From assembly GCA_017255395.1 (NCBI GenBank), contig JAFKDC010000010.1, forward strand, positions 62,001-126,000: a stretch of DNA of 64,000 nucleotides, written 5' to 3'. The DNA is from Enemella evansiae. GTDB taxonomy: Bacteria > Pseudomonadota > Alphaproteobacteria > Rhodobacterales > Rhodobacteraceae. The position numbers and the translations under genes are program-made. This document shows positions 25,339 through 33,183 of the stretch, piece by piece (position 1 is the first letter of the stretch; each line of letters begins with the position of its first letter). The notes under the pieces were generated by a model. That model saw nothing but the letters and a program-made list of their open reading frames with translations, was not told the DNA's origin and searched no databases.

Positions 25339-26414
25339 TGGGACCCTCCTGCAGCGGCTGTCCATGTTTCGGGCCGGGTGGCCAGCGTTCTGAACTCCGC
25401 CGCGCGTCCGGCGTGGTGGCAGGCCGCCCGGCGGCCCGGCGCGGTTTCCGCCAGCGGCGGTTCCTCATGGCCGCAGATTTCGGTGGCGAAGGGGCAGCGG
25501 TCCCTGAACCGGCAGCCCTTCGGCGGCTTCAGCAGGTTGGGCAGCCCGCCAGCGATGGAAATCAGCGGCGGCCGTTCTTCCGTCTCGCCCAGAATGCGCG
25601 GAAAGGCGTTGTACAGCCCGATGGTATAGGGGTGCTCGGGCGTCACGAGAACCTCTTCGACCGGCCCGGTCTCGACCACCTTGCCCGCGTACATCACCGC
25701 CACGGTGTTGCAGTTCTCGGCCACCAGTCCAATGTCGTGGGTCACAAGGATCATCGACCGGTTCAGCATTTCCTGAACCCGGCGCAGCCGCGCCATGATC
25801 TGGTCCTGCATGATCGGATCAAGGGCCGTGGTCGGTTCGTCCGCCAACAGCAGCCCGGCGTTCAGGCTGAGCGCCATGGCGATCACCGCCCGCTGGCGCA
25901 TCCCGCCCGAGAACTGGTGCGGATATTCCCGCAGCCGCGCCGCGGGCAGGCCGACAAGGTCGAAGAGCGTCTCTGCCCGCTTCCATGCCACGTCCCGGCT
26001 GACCTTCTCGTGGGCACGGATCGATTCCACTATCTGGTCGCCGATGCACAGCACCGGGTCCAGCGAGTTCATCGCGCTCTGGGTCACCAGCGCCAGCTTG
26101 TTCCAGCGCACGTCGCGCAAGTCGGCCTGCGACAGGGTCAAGAGGTTGCGCCCGTCCAGCAGAACCTCGCCCGTGACCTCCGCGTCCTCCGGCAGCAGGC
26201 GCATCAGCGCCTTCACGACGGTGCTTTTGCCGCAGCCGGATTCGCCCACCAGACCCAGGACAGAGCCGGGTTTGACATCGAAGGTCACGCCGTCGATGGC
26301 GTGGAAGGGGCCGCGCAGGGTGCTGTAGGCCACCCGAAGATCGCGCACCGACAGTTCCACGGGCGCCTTGCCGTTCAGCCTGCGGTCGAAATCGGTCTCC
26401 TGCATCGTGCTCAT
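25335..26414 (-). CDS. Oligopeptide/dipeptide-type ABC transporter ATP-binding protein (DppD/OppD-like)
   Basis: A 359-residue ATPase with Walker A GLVGESGCGKSTVVKAL, signature FSGGMRQRAVIAMAL and Walker B LLLADEPTTALD, and the C-terminal KGCRFRDRCPFATEIC motif. The FSGGMRQR signature is typical of OppD/DppD. Its ATG (26414, MSTMQETDF) overlaps the stop of the permease gene (ATGA). It acts at the cytoplasmic face with its partner to power import. Confidence 0.93.
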   Translation of the reverse strand: MSTMQETDFDRRLNGKAPVELSVRDLRVAYSTLRGPFHAIDGVTFDVKPGSVLGLVGESGCGKSTVVKALMRLLPEDAEVTGEVLLDGRNLLTLSQADLRDVRWNKLALVTQSAMNSLDPVLCIGDQIVESIRAHEKVSRDVAWKRAETLFDLVGLPAARLREYPHQFSGGMRQRAVIAMALSLNAGLLLADEPTTALDPIMQDQIMARLRRVQEMLNRSMILVTHDIGLVAENCNTVAVMYAGKVVETGPVEEVLVTPEHPYTIGLYNAFPRILGETEERPPLISIAGGLPNLLKPPKGCRFRDRCPFATEICGHEEPPLAETAPGRRAACHHAGRAAEFRTLATRPETWTAAAGGSQ

Positions 26415-27310
26415 CGCTTCGCCCTCAGCCGTGGGTTGTTGTATTCCTCGAAAGCCCGCCCCACGAGGTAGAGCGCCGAGATCAGCGTCACCAGCGCCAG
26501 CGAGGGCGGCACGACCCACCACCAGGCGCTGCGCAGGTTGCCGCTGGCGAAGGCGGTGTTGAGCATCTGCCCCCAGCTGGTCGTCGACGGATCGCCAAGG
26601 CCGATGAAGCTGAGGCTTGCCTCGGTCAGCACGGCGAAGGCGACCGACATGGTGACCCACAGGAAGACCACACGGAACACGTTCGGCAGGATGTGCTTGA
26701 CGATGACATGCAGGTGCGAGGCCCCGGCGGCCCGTGCCCAGCGGACATAGACCCTTTCGCGTTCGGTCAGAACGGCGGCGCGGATGATCCGGGCACCGTT
26801 GCGCCAGAACAGCAGGACGATCACGAGGATGATGTTGTTCACGCTCGGCCCCAGAAGCCCGACCGCCACGATGGCGAAGGGCAGGGTCGGGATCGACAGG
26901 GCGATGTCGGTGATCCGCATCAGCAGGTCGTCGATCCATCCGCCGAAATAGCCCGAGATCACCCCGAACAAGGTCGAGATCACGCCGACGGCGAAAGCGC
27001 CCAGCAGGCCCACCAGCAGCGCCACGCGGAAGCCCAGGATGAACTGGGAAAACACGTCGTGGCCGAAGGTGGTCGTGCCCAGAAGATGATCGGCAGAGGG
27101 GCGGGCGAGGCGGTTGAGCCGCCCGCTTTCGGTCATCGCGGATGCGAAGGGATCATGGGTGGCGATCATTGGCGCGAAGAGCGCGATCACGAAGAACAGG
27201 CCCAGGACGATCAGCCCGCCCAGGGCGAAACGGTCGCGCGCAACGGCGGCGAAGGGGTCAAGGAACCACGCGAAACGCTGGCGCCTTGGATTTGCGGTCA
27301 TGTCGGTCAT
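26411..27310 (-). CDS. ABC transporter permease (DppC/OppC-like)
   Basis: A 299-residue inner-membrane permease. The OppC N-terminal segment (RFAWFLDPFAAVARDRFAL) precedes six membrane helices. The binding-protein-dependent transport signature is RAAGASHLHVIVKHILPN (the EAA loop), which contacts the ATPases. The longer HDPFASAMTESGRLNRLARP stretch, then HLLGTTTFGHDVFSQ, matches the usual HWLGTDxxGRDVxSR. It forms the channel with the DppB-like subunit. Confidence 0.92.
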   Translation of the reverse strand: MTDMTANPRRQRFAWFLDPFAAVARDRFALGGLIVLGLFFVIALFAPMIATHDPFASAMTESGRLNRLARPSADHLLGTTTFGHDVFSQFILGFRVALLVGLLGAFAVGVISTLFGVISGYFGGWIDDLLMRITDIALSIPTLPFAIVAVGLLGPSVNNIILVIVLLFWRNGARIIRAAVLTERERVYVRWARAAGASHLHVIVKHILPNVFRVVFLWVTMSVAFAVLTEASLSFIGLGDPSTTSWGQMLNTAFASGNLRSAWWWVVPPSLALVTLISALYLVGRAFEEYNNPRLRAKR

Positions 27311-27322
27311 TGATTTATGCCC

Positions 27323-28288
27323 TCAGCGGTAGACGACGCGCGGGTCGAGTTTGCCGTAGGTCAGGTCTGCGGCAAGGTTGGCGAGAACGATCATCACGGC
27401 CAGCAGGAAGAACGCAGCCTGTGCCAGCGGATAGTCCTGCCGGGTCACGGCAAGCACCAGCTCGCGGCCGATGCCGGGCCAGCTGAAGACGATCTCGATC
27501 ACCACGATCCCGGCGATCGTCTCGGCCAGCGCCGGGAACAGCCATGTGATCAGCGGCAGCAGCGAGTTGCGCCCCGCGTGCCAGGCGACCCGGGCGTTCG
27601 AGACGCCCTTGGCGCGGACCAGTTCAACGTAATCCTCGTGCCGGTTCTCGACCACGCCAGAGCGCATGAGAAGCAGGTTTTCCGGCAGGAAGTAGATGAC
27701 GACGGCCAGAACCGGCAGCGTCAGGTGGATCAGGAATTCCCATTGCAGGAACCGCGCCAGACCCTCTTTGCCATTGGTGTCGCCCATGCCGAAGCCGGGC
27801 AGCCAGCCAAGCCAGCTGGAAAAGATCGCCAGCAGGACGATCCCGAGGATGAAGCTGGGGGTGCCGCGGATCACCGTGGCCAGCAGGATGCCCGTCCGTT
27901 CGACGGTGCCGCCCCGGCGTGACCAGCCGACGACCATGCCCAGCCCGGCCCCGATGAGCGCGCCCAGCAAAAGCCCCGGAACGGCGATCCAGAGGGTGTT
28001 GTAGATGCGCGGCAGGATCACGTCCCAGACCGGCTGGCGGTAGAAGAAGCTGTTGCCGAAATCGCCGACCAGCAGGTTGCCCATGTAGTGCAGGTACTGG
28101 TCCCAGAGCGACCCGGTCAGGCCCCAGCGTTCCAGCAGCGCCTGCCGCGCTTCTTCGGACATCCCGCGCTCGACCATCATCGCTGTCGGGTCAGAGGGGA
28201 CGATGCGGAACATCAGGAACATGATTGTCGTGACGGCGAAGATGACCACGACGGATTGGAGAAGGCGGCGTATGATATAAGAGCGCAT
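27323..28288 (-). CDS. ABC transporter permease (DppB/OppB-like)
   Basis: A 321-residue permease starting MRSYIIRRLLQSVVVIFAVT, the typical DppB N-terminal membrane helix with the RRLLQ lead. Six membrane segments and the EAA loop VRAKGVSNARVAWHAGRNSL are visible. It lies 12 bases upstream of the dppC-like start. It is the first gene after the stem-loop that follows the binding-protein gene. Confidence 0.92.
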   Translation of the reverse strand: MRSYIIRRLLQSVVVIFAVTTIMFLMFRIVPSDPTAMMVERGMSEEARQALLERWGLTGSLWDQYLHYMGNLLVGDFGNSFFYRQPVWDVILPRIYNTLWIAVPGLLLGALIGAGLGMVVGWSRRGGTVERTGILLATVIRGTPSFILGIVLLAIFSSWLGWLPGFGMGDTNGKEGLARFLQWEFLIHLTLPVLAVVIYFLPENLLLMRSGVVENRHEDYVELVRAKGVSNARVAWHAGRNSLLPLITWLFPALAETIAGIVVIEIVFSWPGIGRELVLAVTRQDYPLAQAAFFLLAVMIVLANLAADLTYGKLDPRVVYR

Positions 28289-28328
28289 GGGGTCTCGCGT
28301 TTTAAGGCTGCGGAGGACGCGGAGAGAC

Positions 28329-28355
28329 GAGCGGCCCCCGGACAGGGGGCCGCTC
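28329..28355 (-). terminator. Stem-loop between the solute-binding protein gene and dppB-like gene
   Basis: GAGCGGCCCCC pairs perfectly with GGGGGCCGCTC around a five-base loop. There is no T-run. Such a hairpin directly after a binding-protein gene usually protects the upstream mRNA or stops part of the transcription, raising the binding protein over the membrane subunits. Confidence 0.65.
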
Positions 28356-28369
28356 CTGAGCGAAAGGGC

Positions 28370-29995
28370 TCAGTTGGCGGGCAGGTGCAGCTTGCCCGAG
28401 GAGTCCCAGCCGTAACCGGCTTCCTCCAGAACGGCGCGCGCGGCCTCGACATCGAAGGCGACCGGCTCGATCTCGGCGTTGTACCACTGGCCGAGGGCAC
28501 GCGGAACCGGCCCTTCCGAGGCGGGGATGGCGAAGCCCTGCCAGCCCTCGATCATGACCCGGTTCTTGTCGCTGGCCATGCGCACGGCGCGGCGGAAGGC
28601 CAGGTCGTCGAAGGGCGCTTTCTCGTTGTTCATCCAGACGTAGAGCGTCGCATGGGACGGCACTTCGATGAACTCGAGATTGTCGTTCTGCGCGGCCAGA
28701 TCGGACATCGTCGCAACCGGCAGAACCGTCGTGGCGATATCGCCGGTGCCGTCGAGCATCGCAGAGCGGATGGCATCGGCCTGGCCAAGGGCAAGCCGGC
28801 GCAGACCGTCGTACTCGGGCGCTTCCCAGTGCTCGGCATAGGTCGCCAGTTCGTGCACCTCGTTCGGGCGCCATGTCTGGAACTGGAAGGGGCCAGAGCC
28901 GATCACCGCGTCGTCGGCGACGATGTCCCATTCCAGCAGGTCGCCGTCGTAGGCCGACCAGATATGTTCGGGCAGGATGAACATGTAGGTCAGGACGGTG
29001 ATCTCGAAGGCCGCGTCCGGGGCCTTCAGGTTGATGCGGAAGGTCAGGTCGTCGATCTTCTCGGCGCTCGTGATGTTCGAGGTCCGCGAGGACACGGCGG
29101 GCGGCGCGAGGTCGACGACGGTGTTGATGGTATAGACCGCGTCATCCGCCGTCACGGCCTCGCCGTCATGGAAGGTCATGCCGTCGCGCAGGGTGACTTC
29201 GAGCGTCGTGTCGTCCACCCAGGTCCACTCGGCCGCGGCCCAGGGCACGGTTTCGCCTTCCGAGTTGTTCTTGGCGAAGGTGTCGAAGATGAAGCGGACC
29301 CAGCCCACGGCGCTTTCTTCCACCAGCGGGTTGTAGGTGCTGACATCCTCGAAATAGGCCCAGTCGAGCCAGCGATCGTCGGTCAGCGGGCGGGCCTTGA
29401 GCCAGGGGTTCACCATCTCTTCGTGGGCGGCGACCGGCTCGGGGCTGGTCACGTTTTCCCATTTGTCGGAGTTGTAGACGATGCCGTAGATCCGGTTGAT
29501 CACCGGGAAGAAGGGCATCGCCTCGGTGAATTCGGCCTGCAGGGCATGGACGGCCTCGACGCGCTCTGCGCGGTCCACAAGGGTGCGCTGCTTGGCGGCG
29601 CGTTCGCTATAGCCTTCGTCGCACCATTTCGAGCCGTTCCGGCGCAGCCCGCAGGCGGCGACGTCGTAAACCCAATAGGTCGGATCGACACGGTCGGGGT
29701 CGGCCCCGACAGAGAAGACGGCCATGTCTTCAAGCTGCCCGCCGACAATGTACTGCGACACGAAGGTCGAGAACTGAACCGGGACCAGTTGCAGGTCCAG
29801 GCCAAGCTTCGCCCAGTCGTCGGCCAGGGCCCGGGCCGATTGTTCGAACTCCGGTCCCATGTCGGACGCGTAGTAGACCACGGTCATTTCGGGGACCGGC
29901 TCCCCCAGCTCCTGCGCGCTCACGGCGCCGGCTGCGATCATCGCGCCAAGGGCGGTGCCCGCCATCCAGCCACGTCCAGTCAATCCTCTGTGCAT
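28370..29995 (-). CDS. Family-5 (DppA/OppA-type) solute-binding protein with apparently circularly permuted domain order
   Basis: A 541-residue periplasmic protein with a signal peptide (MAGTALGAMIAAGAVSAQ). The SBP_bac_5 segments appear in swapped order. Residues about 35-180 match what is normally the C-terminal part of DppA: ADDWAKLGLDLQLVPVQF, a DP...W...C..NGSKWCDEG stretch, then MPFFPVINRIYGIVYNSD. Residues about 209-541 match what is normally the N-terminal part: EDVSTYNPLVEES, LRDGMTFHDGEAVTADDAVY, VIGSGPFQFQTWRPNE, PFDDLAFRRAVRMASDKNRV and AARAVLEEAGYGWDSSGK. The protein ends there, exactly where normal relatives continue. The reading frame is continuous, so this is not a frameshift. 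The ligand is unknown; a carboxylate or peptide-like compound is possible. Confidence 0.85.
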   Translation of the reverse strand: MHRGLTGRGWMAGTALGAMIAAGAVSAQELGEPVPEMTVVYYASDMGPEFEQSARALADDWAKLGLDLQLVPVQFSTFVSQYIVGGQLEDMAVFSVGADPDRVDPTYWVYDVAACGLRRNGSKWCDEGYSERAAKQRTLVDRAERVEAVHALQAEFTEAMPFFPVINRIYGIVYNSDKWENVTSPEPVAAHEEMVNPWLKARPLTDDRWLDWAYFEDVSTYNPLVEESAVGWVRFIFDTFAKNNSEGETVPWAAAEWTWVDDTTLEVTLRDGMTFHDGEAVTADDAVYTINTVVDLAPPAVSSRTSNITSAEKIDDLTFRINLKAPDAAFEITVLTYMFILPEHIWSAYDGDLLEWDIVADDAVIGSGPFQFQTWRPNEVHELATYAEHWEAPEYDGLRRLALGQADAIRSAMLDGTGDIATTVLPVATMSDLAAQNDNLEFIEVPSHATLYVWMNNEKAPFDDLAFRRAVRMASDKNRVMIEGWQGFAIPASEGPVPRALGQWYNAEIEPVAFDVEAARAVLEEAGYGWDSSGKLHLPAN

Positions 29996-30200
29996 CTCTT
30001 CCTCCCTGTTGTCACGGTCGGCGCGGTCTCCTGTGTCCGCGCTCGCGCCGATGCAAGTTAGTATACATTTTCATGATTTGTCAACGGCGTCTGCTTATCT
30101 GAATTCATCAGAAATCATTTTAAAACAATGATATGTAGATATTTTTGGTCAATCATGATCTTTAGGAAGTGTGCATTAATGTATGAAATAAGAACATTAT
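29996..30200 (-). promoter_or_regulatory. AT-rich promoter region of the solute-binding protein operon
   Basis: This stretch is much AT-richer than its surroundings. On the minus strand a TTGACA lies at 30086-30081. Next to it is a GTATAC palindrome (30061-30066), a core often seen in FCD-GntR operators. Exact promoter spacing is not ideal, so the -10 is uncertain. It is the only sizeable upstream gap of the eight-gene operon. Confidence 0.45.
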
Positions 30201-30549
30201 TTGCCCCAAGGGCCGATTGCGCAGGCCGCCCGAATCGACGCCAATGGCTATGTCATGTGGACCGGGGCCGATGACCCCGAGTACACATCTACGACAGGAG
30301 AACACTCGTTGCCTCGGCCCCAGACGATGCCGATCCGCTGGTGTCGGCCATTGCGCAGGGCGGTGGACGATGATGCGGTATTATCGTGGGCTGATGGGGA
30401 TGCGGCCCTGTTCAGCATCGACTTTCACAGCCCCCGTCACGTCCCACACCGGACGGCGACGCAGGGCTGGCTGATCCCCGCATACGGCGTCACACTCCCC
30501 TGACGAAGCAGAAAGAACTGAAGGTCGCGTTGCTGCACGTTCTGCTGTT
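30201..30549. other. Non-coding stretch with no supported gene
   Basis: Short open frames on both strands are unlike any protein I know and lack ribosome sites. It borders an IS481-type transposase relic and is probably decayed mobile-element DNA. Confidence 0.35.
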
Positions 30550-30663
30550 GCCAACAGGCGGACGGCGTGGGGGTTCCTGGAGTCCCTGCTGGAAGCTGTT
30601 CCCTACCGGACCTACACGATCCTGACCGATAGGGGCATCCAGTTTGCCGAGCGGCCCCGCAGC
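30550..30663 (+). pseudogene. IS481-family transposase fragment
   Basis: In this frame the translation reads NRRTAWGFLESLLEAVPYR then TYTILTDRGIQFAE, which matches the integrase-core segment of IS481 transposases, where the usual form is AAxFLxxLIxAVPY...TVLTDNGIQF and the Asp of TDNG is catalytic. Here the Asn is Arg. No start and no further core remain, so it is a relic. Confidence 0.65.
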
Positions 30664-30801
30664 CGCAGCCCTCACTGTCACCGTCCGTCAATTTACAGCT
30701 CTGCAAGTGGCACGGCTGGCTGCGCGACGGCTACTGGGAACGCTGCTGATGCTGTTCTTTCTCGATGATCTCTACGACCGGTGGTATCCGGTCCCATCCG
30801 T

Positions 30802-30909
30802 GGCGTCGCCGCCCGGAAGGATGTGAAGCGCGCCGACCCGAAAAAGCCCCGCGCCCGAAAGGCTCAGCGCAATGCTCGGAAGATCACGCGGAAGCGGGGC
30901 AAACGCTGA
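30802..30909 (+). pseudogene. Fragment encoding a Lys/Arg-rich protein tail
   Basis: A 35-residue open end rich in Lys and Arg (ARKDVKRADPKKPRARKAQR, ending KRGKR and TGA). It looks like the basic C-terminus of a DNA-binding protein but has no start of its own. It lies between the IS481 relic and the second 212-bp repeat and is probably debris of another element. Confidence 0.3.
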
Positions 30910-31206
30910 TGGCCGCCCCCAGCACAGGTTGCCAGCGACATGGCCGCTCATGCCACCTATTGGGAGAAGCGTGATCGCGGCATCGAGCGGTTGTGCCGTG
31001 ACGCCGCGCGGGTGATCCGGCTGTCCCTGTCCGGTGAGCGTGTGGATGGTCGCACCTGGGCCGCTTTGCACAGCCCACGGGTGATCTCGGCTGAGGACGC
31101 CCCGCCCGTGTCGCTCAGCACCCAGGAGCCCGCGGCAGCGAATGTCGGCTGGTTGTTCAGCTTCACGGCGTCAGCCGCAACCGCCCCCTTGCCGATGCCG
31201 TTCGGC
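30910..31206 (+). other. Open frame remnant upstream of repeat copy 2
   Basis: An open frame from ATG 30940 runs into the repeat and ends at 31233 (it includes WEKRDRGIERLCRDAARVIR). It could be the end of the lost element to which the repeat belongs. No family is recognised and there is no good ribosome site. Confidence 0.3.
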
Positions 31207-31419
31207 ACAACGCGTTTTCGTTCTGACATCTGAATTTTCAGTACCAGCCCCTGCGACACATAAAGCCCCGTTTTCGGGCCTGCTGCATGACAAACGGCTC
31301 ACGGCATCCGACTTTCAAAACAGGCGCTGAATTAGTCTTGTTTCGTTGGCCTGTCCGGCTTCTTGCAGCCTCTCCCTGTCTCTTCCGGCTTCACTGCGAA
31401 AAGGGTTGTCAGAGAACAG
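31207..31419 (+). repeat. Degenerate 213-bp repeat, copy 2 (insertion-sequence remnant)
   Basis: Direct copy of 13229-13440, aligned from ACAACGCGTTTTCG to GTCAGAGAACAG with many substitutions. Both copies are in the same orientation, 18 kb apart. The 150 bases after it (31420-31571) hold no gene. Confidence 0.65.
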
Positions 31420-31571
31420 GTGCGGTTCGGAAGGCTCGCGAGATCGTTGGGTAAAGTCGGACGTGGCAGGCAGGGCGCCAGTGCTTCAGTGGATTGAGGG
31501 CCGACGCGAGAGCGCCGGGTGGTCATTATACGGGCGGGCCGATCAGGCGACGATGTCCGCGTCACCCGGCC

Positions 31572-32420
31572 TCAACCAGACCCAGGTGCAAGCAAGGCCC
31601 GGCGGAACTGGGGCTCGCTCAGCACCACCTCGCCCGCGCCAAGCGCCTTTGCGTGACAGAGCGCCCGGGCAGTCAGGGATTGGGCCGTCTCGATGGCGCG
31701 GGGCAGGGCAAGGCCTCGCCCGATGCTCGCGACCACCAACCCGGCAAAAAGATCGCCGGTGCCGGGCAGGGCGATCGGCAGACGCTCAGTCGGGTGGCGG
31801 CTGAGGCCCTCGGGCCCGAGGAGCACGGTTTCGATCTGGTCGGGTCCGGTGTCGTCGAGCACGCAGCCGGTGGCGACCAGATGCGCTTCGGGTGCGATGT
31901 GCAGCGCTTCGCGCGCAGCCTGAAGGTCGGTCAGCGTGCGGATCTGCTGCCCGGTGAGCCAGGCCAGTTCGAACGGGTTCGGCGTGGCGAGATCAGCCAT
32001 CGGCAGCAGCCGGTCGCGCATTACGCCGGCGATGGCTTCTGGCACATAGAGCCCGGGACCTGTGTCGCCCATCACCGGGTCGCAGATGTAGCGCAGGCAC
32101 GGGTTCGCGGCTTTCGCCTCGGCCACGAAATCCGCCACCATCTGGGCCACGTCGAGCGAGCCGATATAGCCCGTGAGGATGTAATCCGCGCGCTCGGGCA
32201 GGCCACGTTCGCGGGCGCCCTGCAGCAGGTCGGAGAAGAAATCGGGCGGCAGGGCGCGGCCGCGCAGCGTCGGATAGTCGGGGGTGTTCGAGAAGACGAC
32301 AGTGGGGATCGCCGCCACCTCCAGCCCCGCCGCCTGCATCGGGAAAAGCGCCGCGGAATTGCCCACATGGCCAAGGACCACCTGGCTCTGGATCGAGATC
32401 ACGAAGGGGGGCGGGGTCAT
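31572..32420 (-). CDS. pdxY: Pyridoxal kinase (PdxY/PdxK-like)
   Basis: A 282-residue ribokinase-fold enzyme. It begins with ISIQSQVVLGHVGNSAALFP, the pyridoxal-kinase hallmark with the SxxVxxGxVGN motif. The ILTGYIGS substrate loop, the CDPVMGD stretch and the catalytic PGTGDLFAGL follow. It phosphorylates pyridoxal, pyridoxine or pyridoxamine with ATP in vitamin B6 salvage. Start 32420 overlaps the MOSC gene stop (ATGA). A divergent PdxR-type regulator next door fits control by pyridoxal phosphate. pdxY and pdxK cannot be told apart with certainty. Confidence 0.9.
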   Translation of the reverse strand: MTPPPFVISIQSQVVLGHVGNSAALFPMQAAGLEVAAIPTVVFSNTPDYPTLRGRALPPDFFSDLLQGARERGLPERADYILTGYIGSLDVAQMVADFVAEAKAANPCLRYICDPVMGDTGPGLYVPEAIAGVMRDRLLPMADLATPNPFELAWLTGQQIRTLTDLQAAREALHIAPEAHLVATGCVLDDTGPDQIETVLLGPEGLSRHPTERLPIALPGTGDLFAGLVVASIGRGLALPRAIETAQSLTARALCHAKALGAGEVVLSEPQFRRALLAPGSG

Positions 32421-33103
32421 GCCGTGCCGTCCAGTCTTGCGCTCCAGTCCTCGACCCGGCGGCTGTCCAGCCTGCGGACAGCATATTTGCGCCAGCTCTC
32501 GGCCAGCACGTCGAGCGCGGCGATGCCTTCGAGTTCGCCAAGGTTCATCCTGTCGATGTAAAGCGCATGCCAGAGCCGCCGCAGGGTCCAGTCCGGCGCC
32601 AGCCGGTCGATCAGCTCCAGCCGGTCGCCGGGGGCGACGGTGCCGGGCCGGAGCACGCGGTAATACCACCCGGTGCGCCCGGTCGCCTGCACCCGCCGCG
32701 CCATGTCGGGCAGGCCGAAGCGGTGGTTGAGCTTCCAGCAGGGTTGCCGCCCCTGCGAGACCTGCACCAGCGCGCTGCCCAGCCGGAAGGTATCGCCCAC
32801 GGCAACCTCGGCTTCGGTGAGCCCGGCGGTCGCGATATTCTCGCCGAACCCGCCGGGGGCGGCCAGCGGCGGCAGCGCGCCAAGATCCGCGCGCCACGCG
32901 GCGTAATGGTCCTGCGGATAATGGTGTACGGCCTTCTCGATGCCGCCATGCACCCGCCTGTCGGCCTGTTCGTCACCCTCGAAACCCTCGGGACCCAGCG
33001 CCAGCGGGCGCGCCACGCGGGTCTTGACGATGCCGCTGCGGGCCTCGCTGCCGGCAAGCGGGGCGGCCGGGCCGGTCAGTAGGGTGATCGGAAAGACTGT
33101 CAT
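32417..33103 (-). CDS. MOSC domain protein (YiiM family)
   Basis: A 228-residue protein with a MOSC core, recognisable in EGDEQADRRVHGGIEKAVHH, FGENIATAGLTEAEVAVGDT and the conserved Cys in QGRQPCWKLNHRF, which binds the molybdenum cofactor sulfur. The C-terminal 3-alpha extension (about residues 170-228) places it in the YiiM subgroup, which reduces N-hydroxylated compounds in E. coli. Its ATG at 33103 is 60 bases from the pdxR start, and it is co-transcribed with pdxY. Why it is linked to B6 salvage is unclear. Confidence 0.88.
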   Translation of the reverse strand: MTVFPITLLTGPAAPLAGSEARSGIVKTRVARPLALGPEGFEGDEQADRRVHGGIEKAVHHYPQDHYAAWRADLGALPPLAAPGGFGENIATAGLTEAEVAVGDTFRLGSALVQVSQGRQPCWKLNHRFGLPDMARRVQATGRTGWYYRVLRPGTVAPGDRLELIDRLAPDWTLRRLWHALYIDRMNLGELEGIAALDVLAESWRKYAVRRLDSRRVEDWSARLDGTA

Positions 33104-33142
33104 CGTGGCCTCTTGCGTTTTTCCCGTCCTTGGCAAATCACT

Positions 33143-33183
33143 GGCCTATCTGGAAGTGCCAGTATGAAAGATATGGATAGGCC
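33143..33183. promoter_or_regulatory. Inverted repeat at the pdxR start, candidate PdxR operator
   Basis: GGCCTATC (33143-33150) and GATAGGCC (33176-33183) form a perfect 8-bp inverted repeat with a second, smaller CTGG/CCAG repeat (33150-33162) inside. It lies between the divergent MOSC-pdxY and pdxR genes and overlaps the first codons of the longest pdxR frame, so the true pdxR start may be downstream at 33194. MocR regulators typically bind repeated sites in such divergent regions. Confidence 0.5.

Noticed and set aside
30802-30909. Lys/Arg-rich frame as a real small gene
   Set aside because: It has no start codon with a ribosome site and lies among transposase relics, so it is listed only as a fragment.
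13229-31419. The 18-kb segment between the direct repeats as a mobile genomic island
   Set aside because: It contains psd-pssA-pmtA and transporter operons with host-like composition and no integrase or att sites. The repeats look like independent IS remnants.
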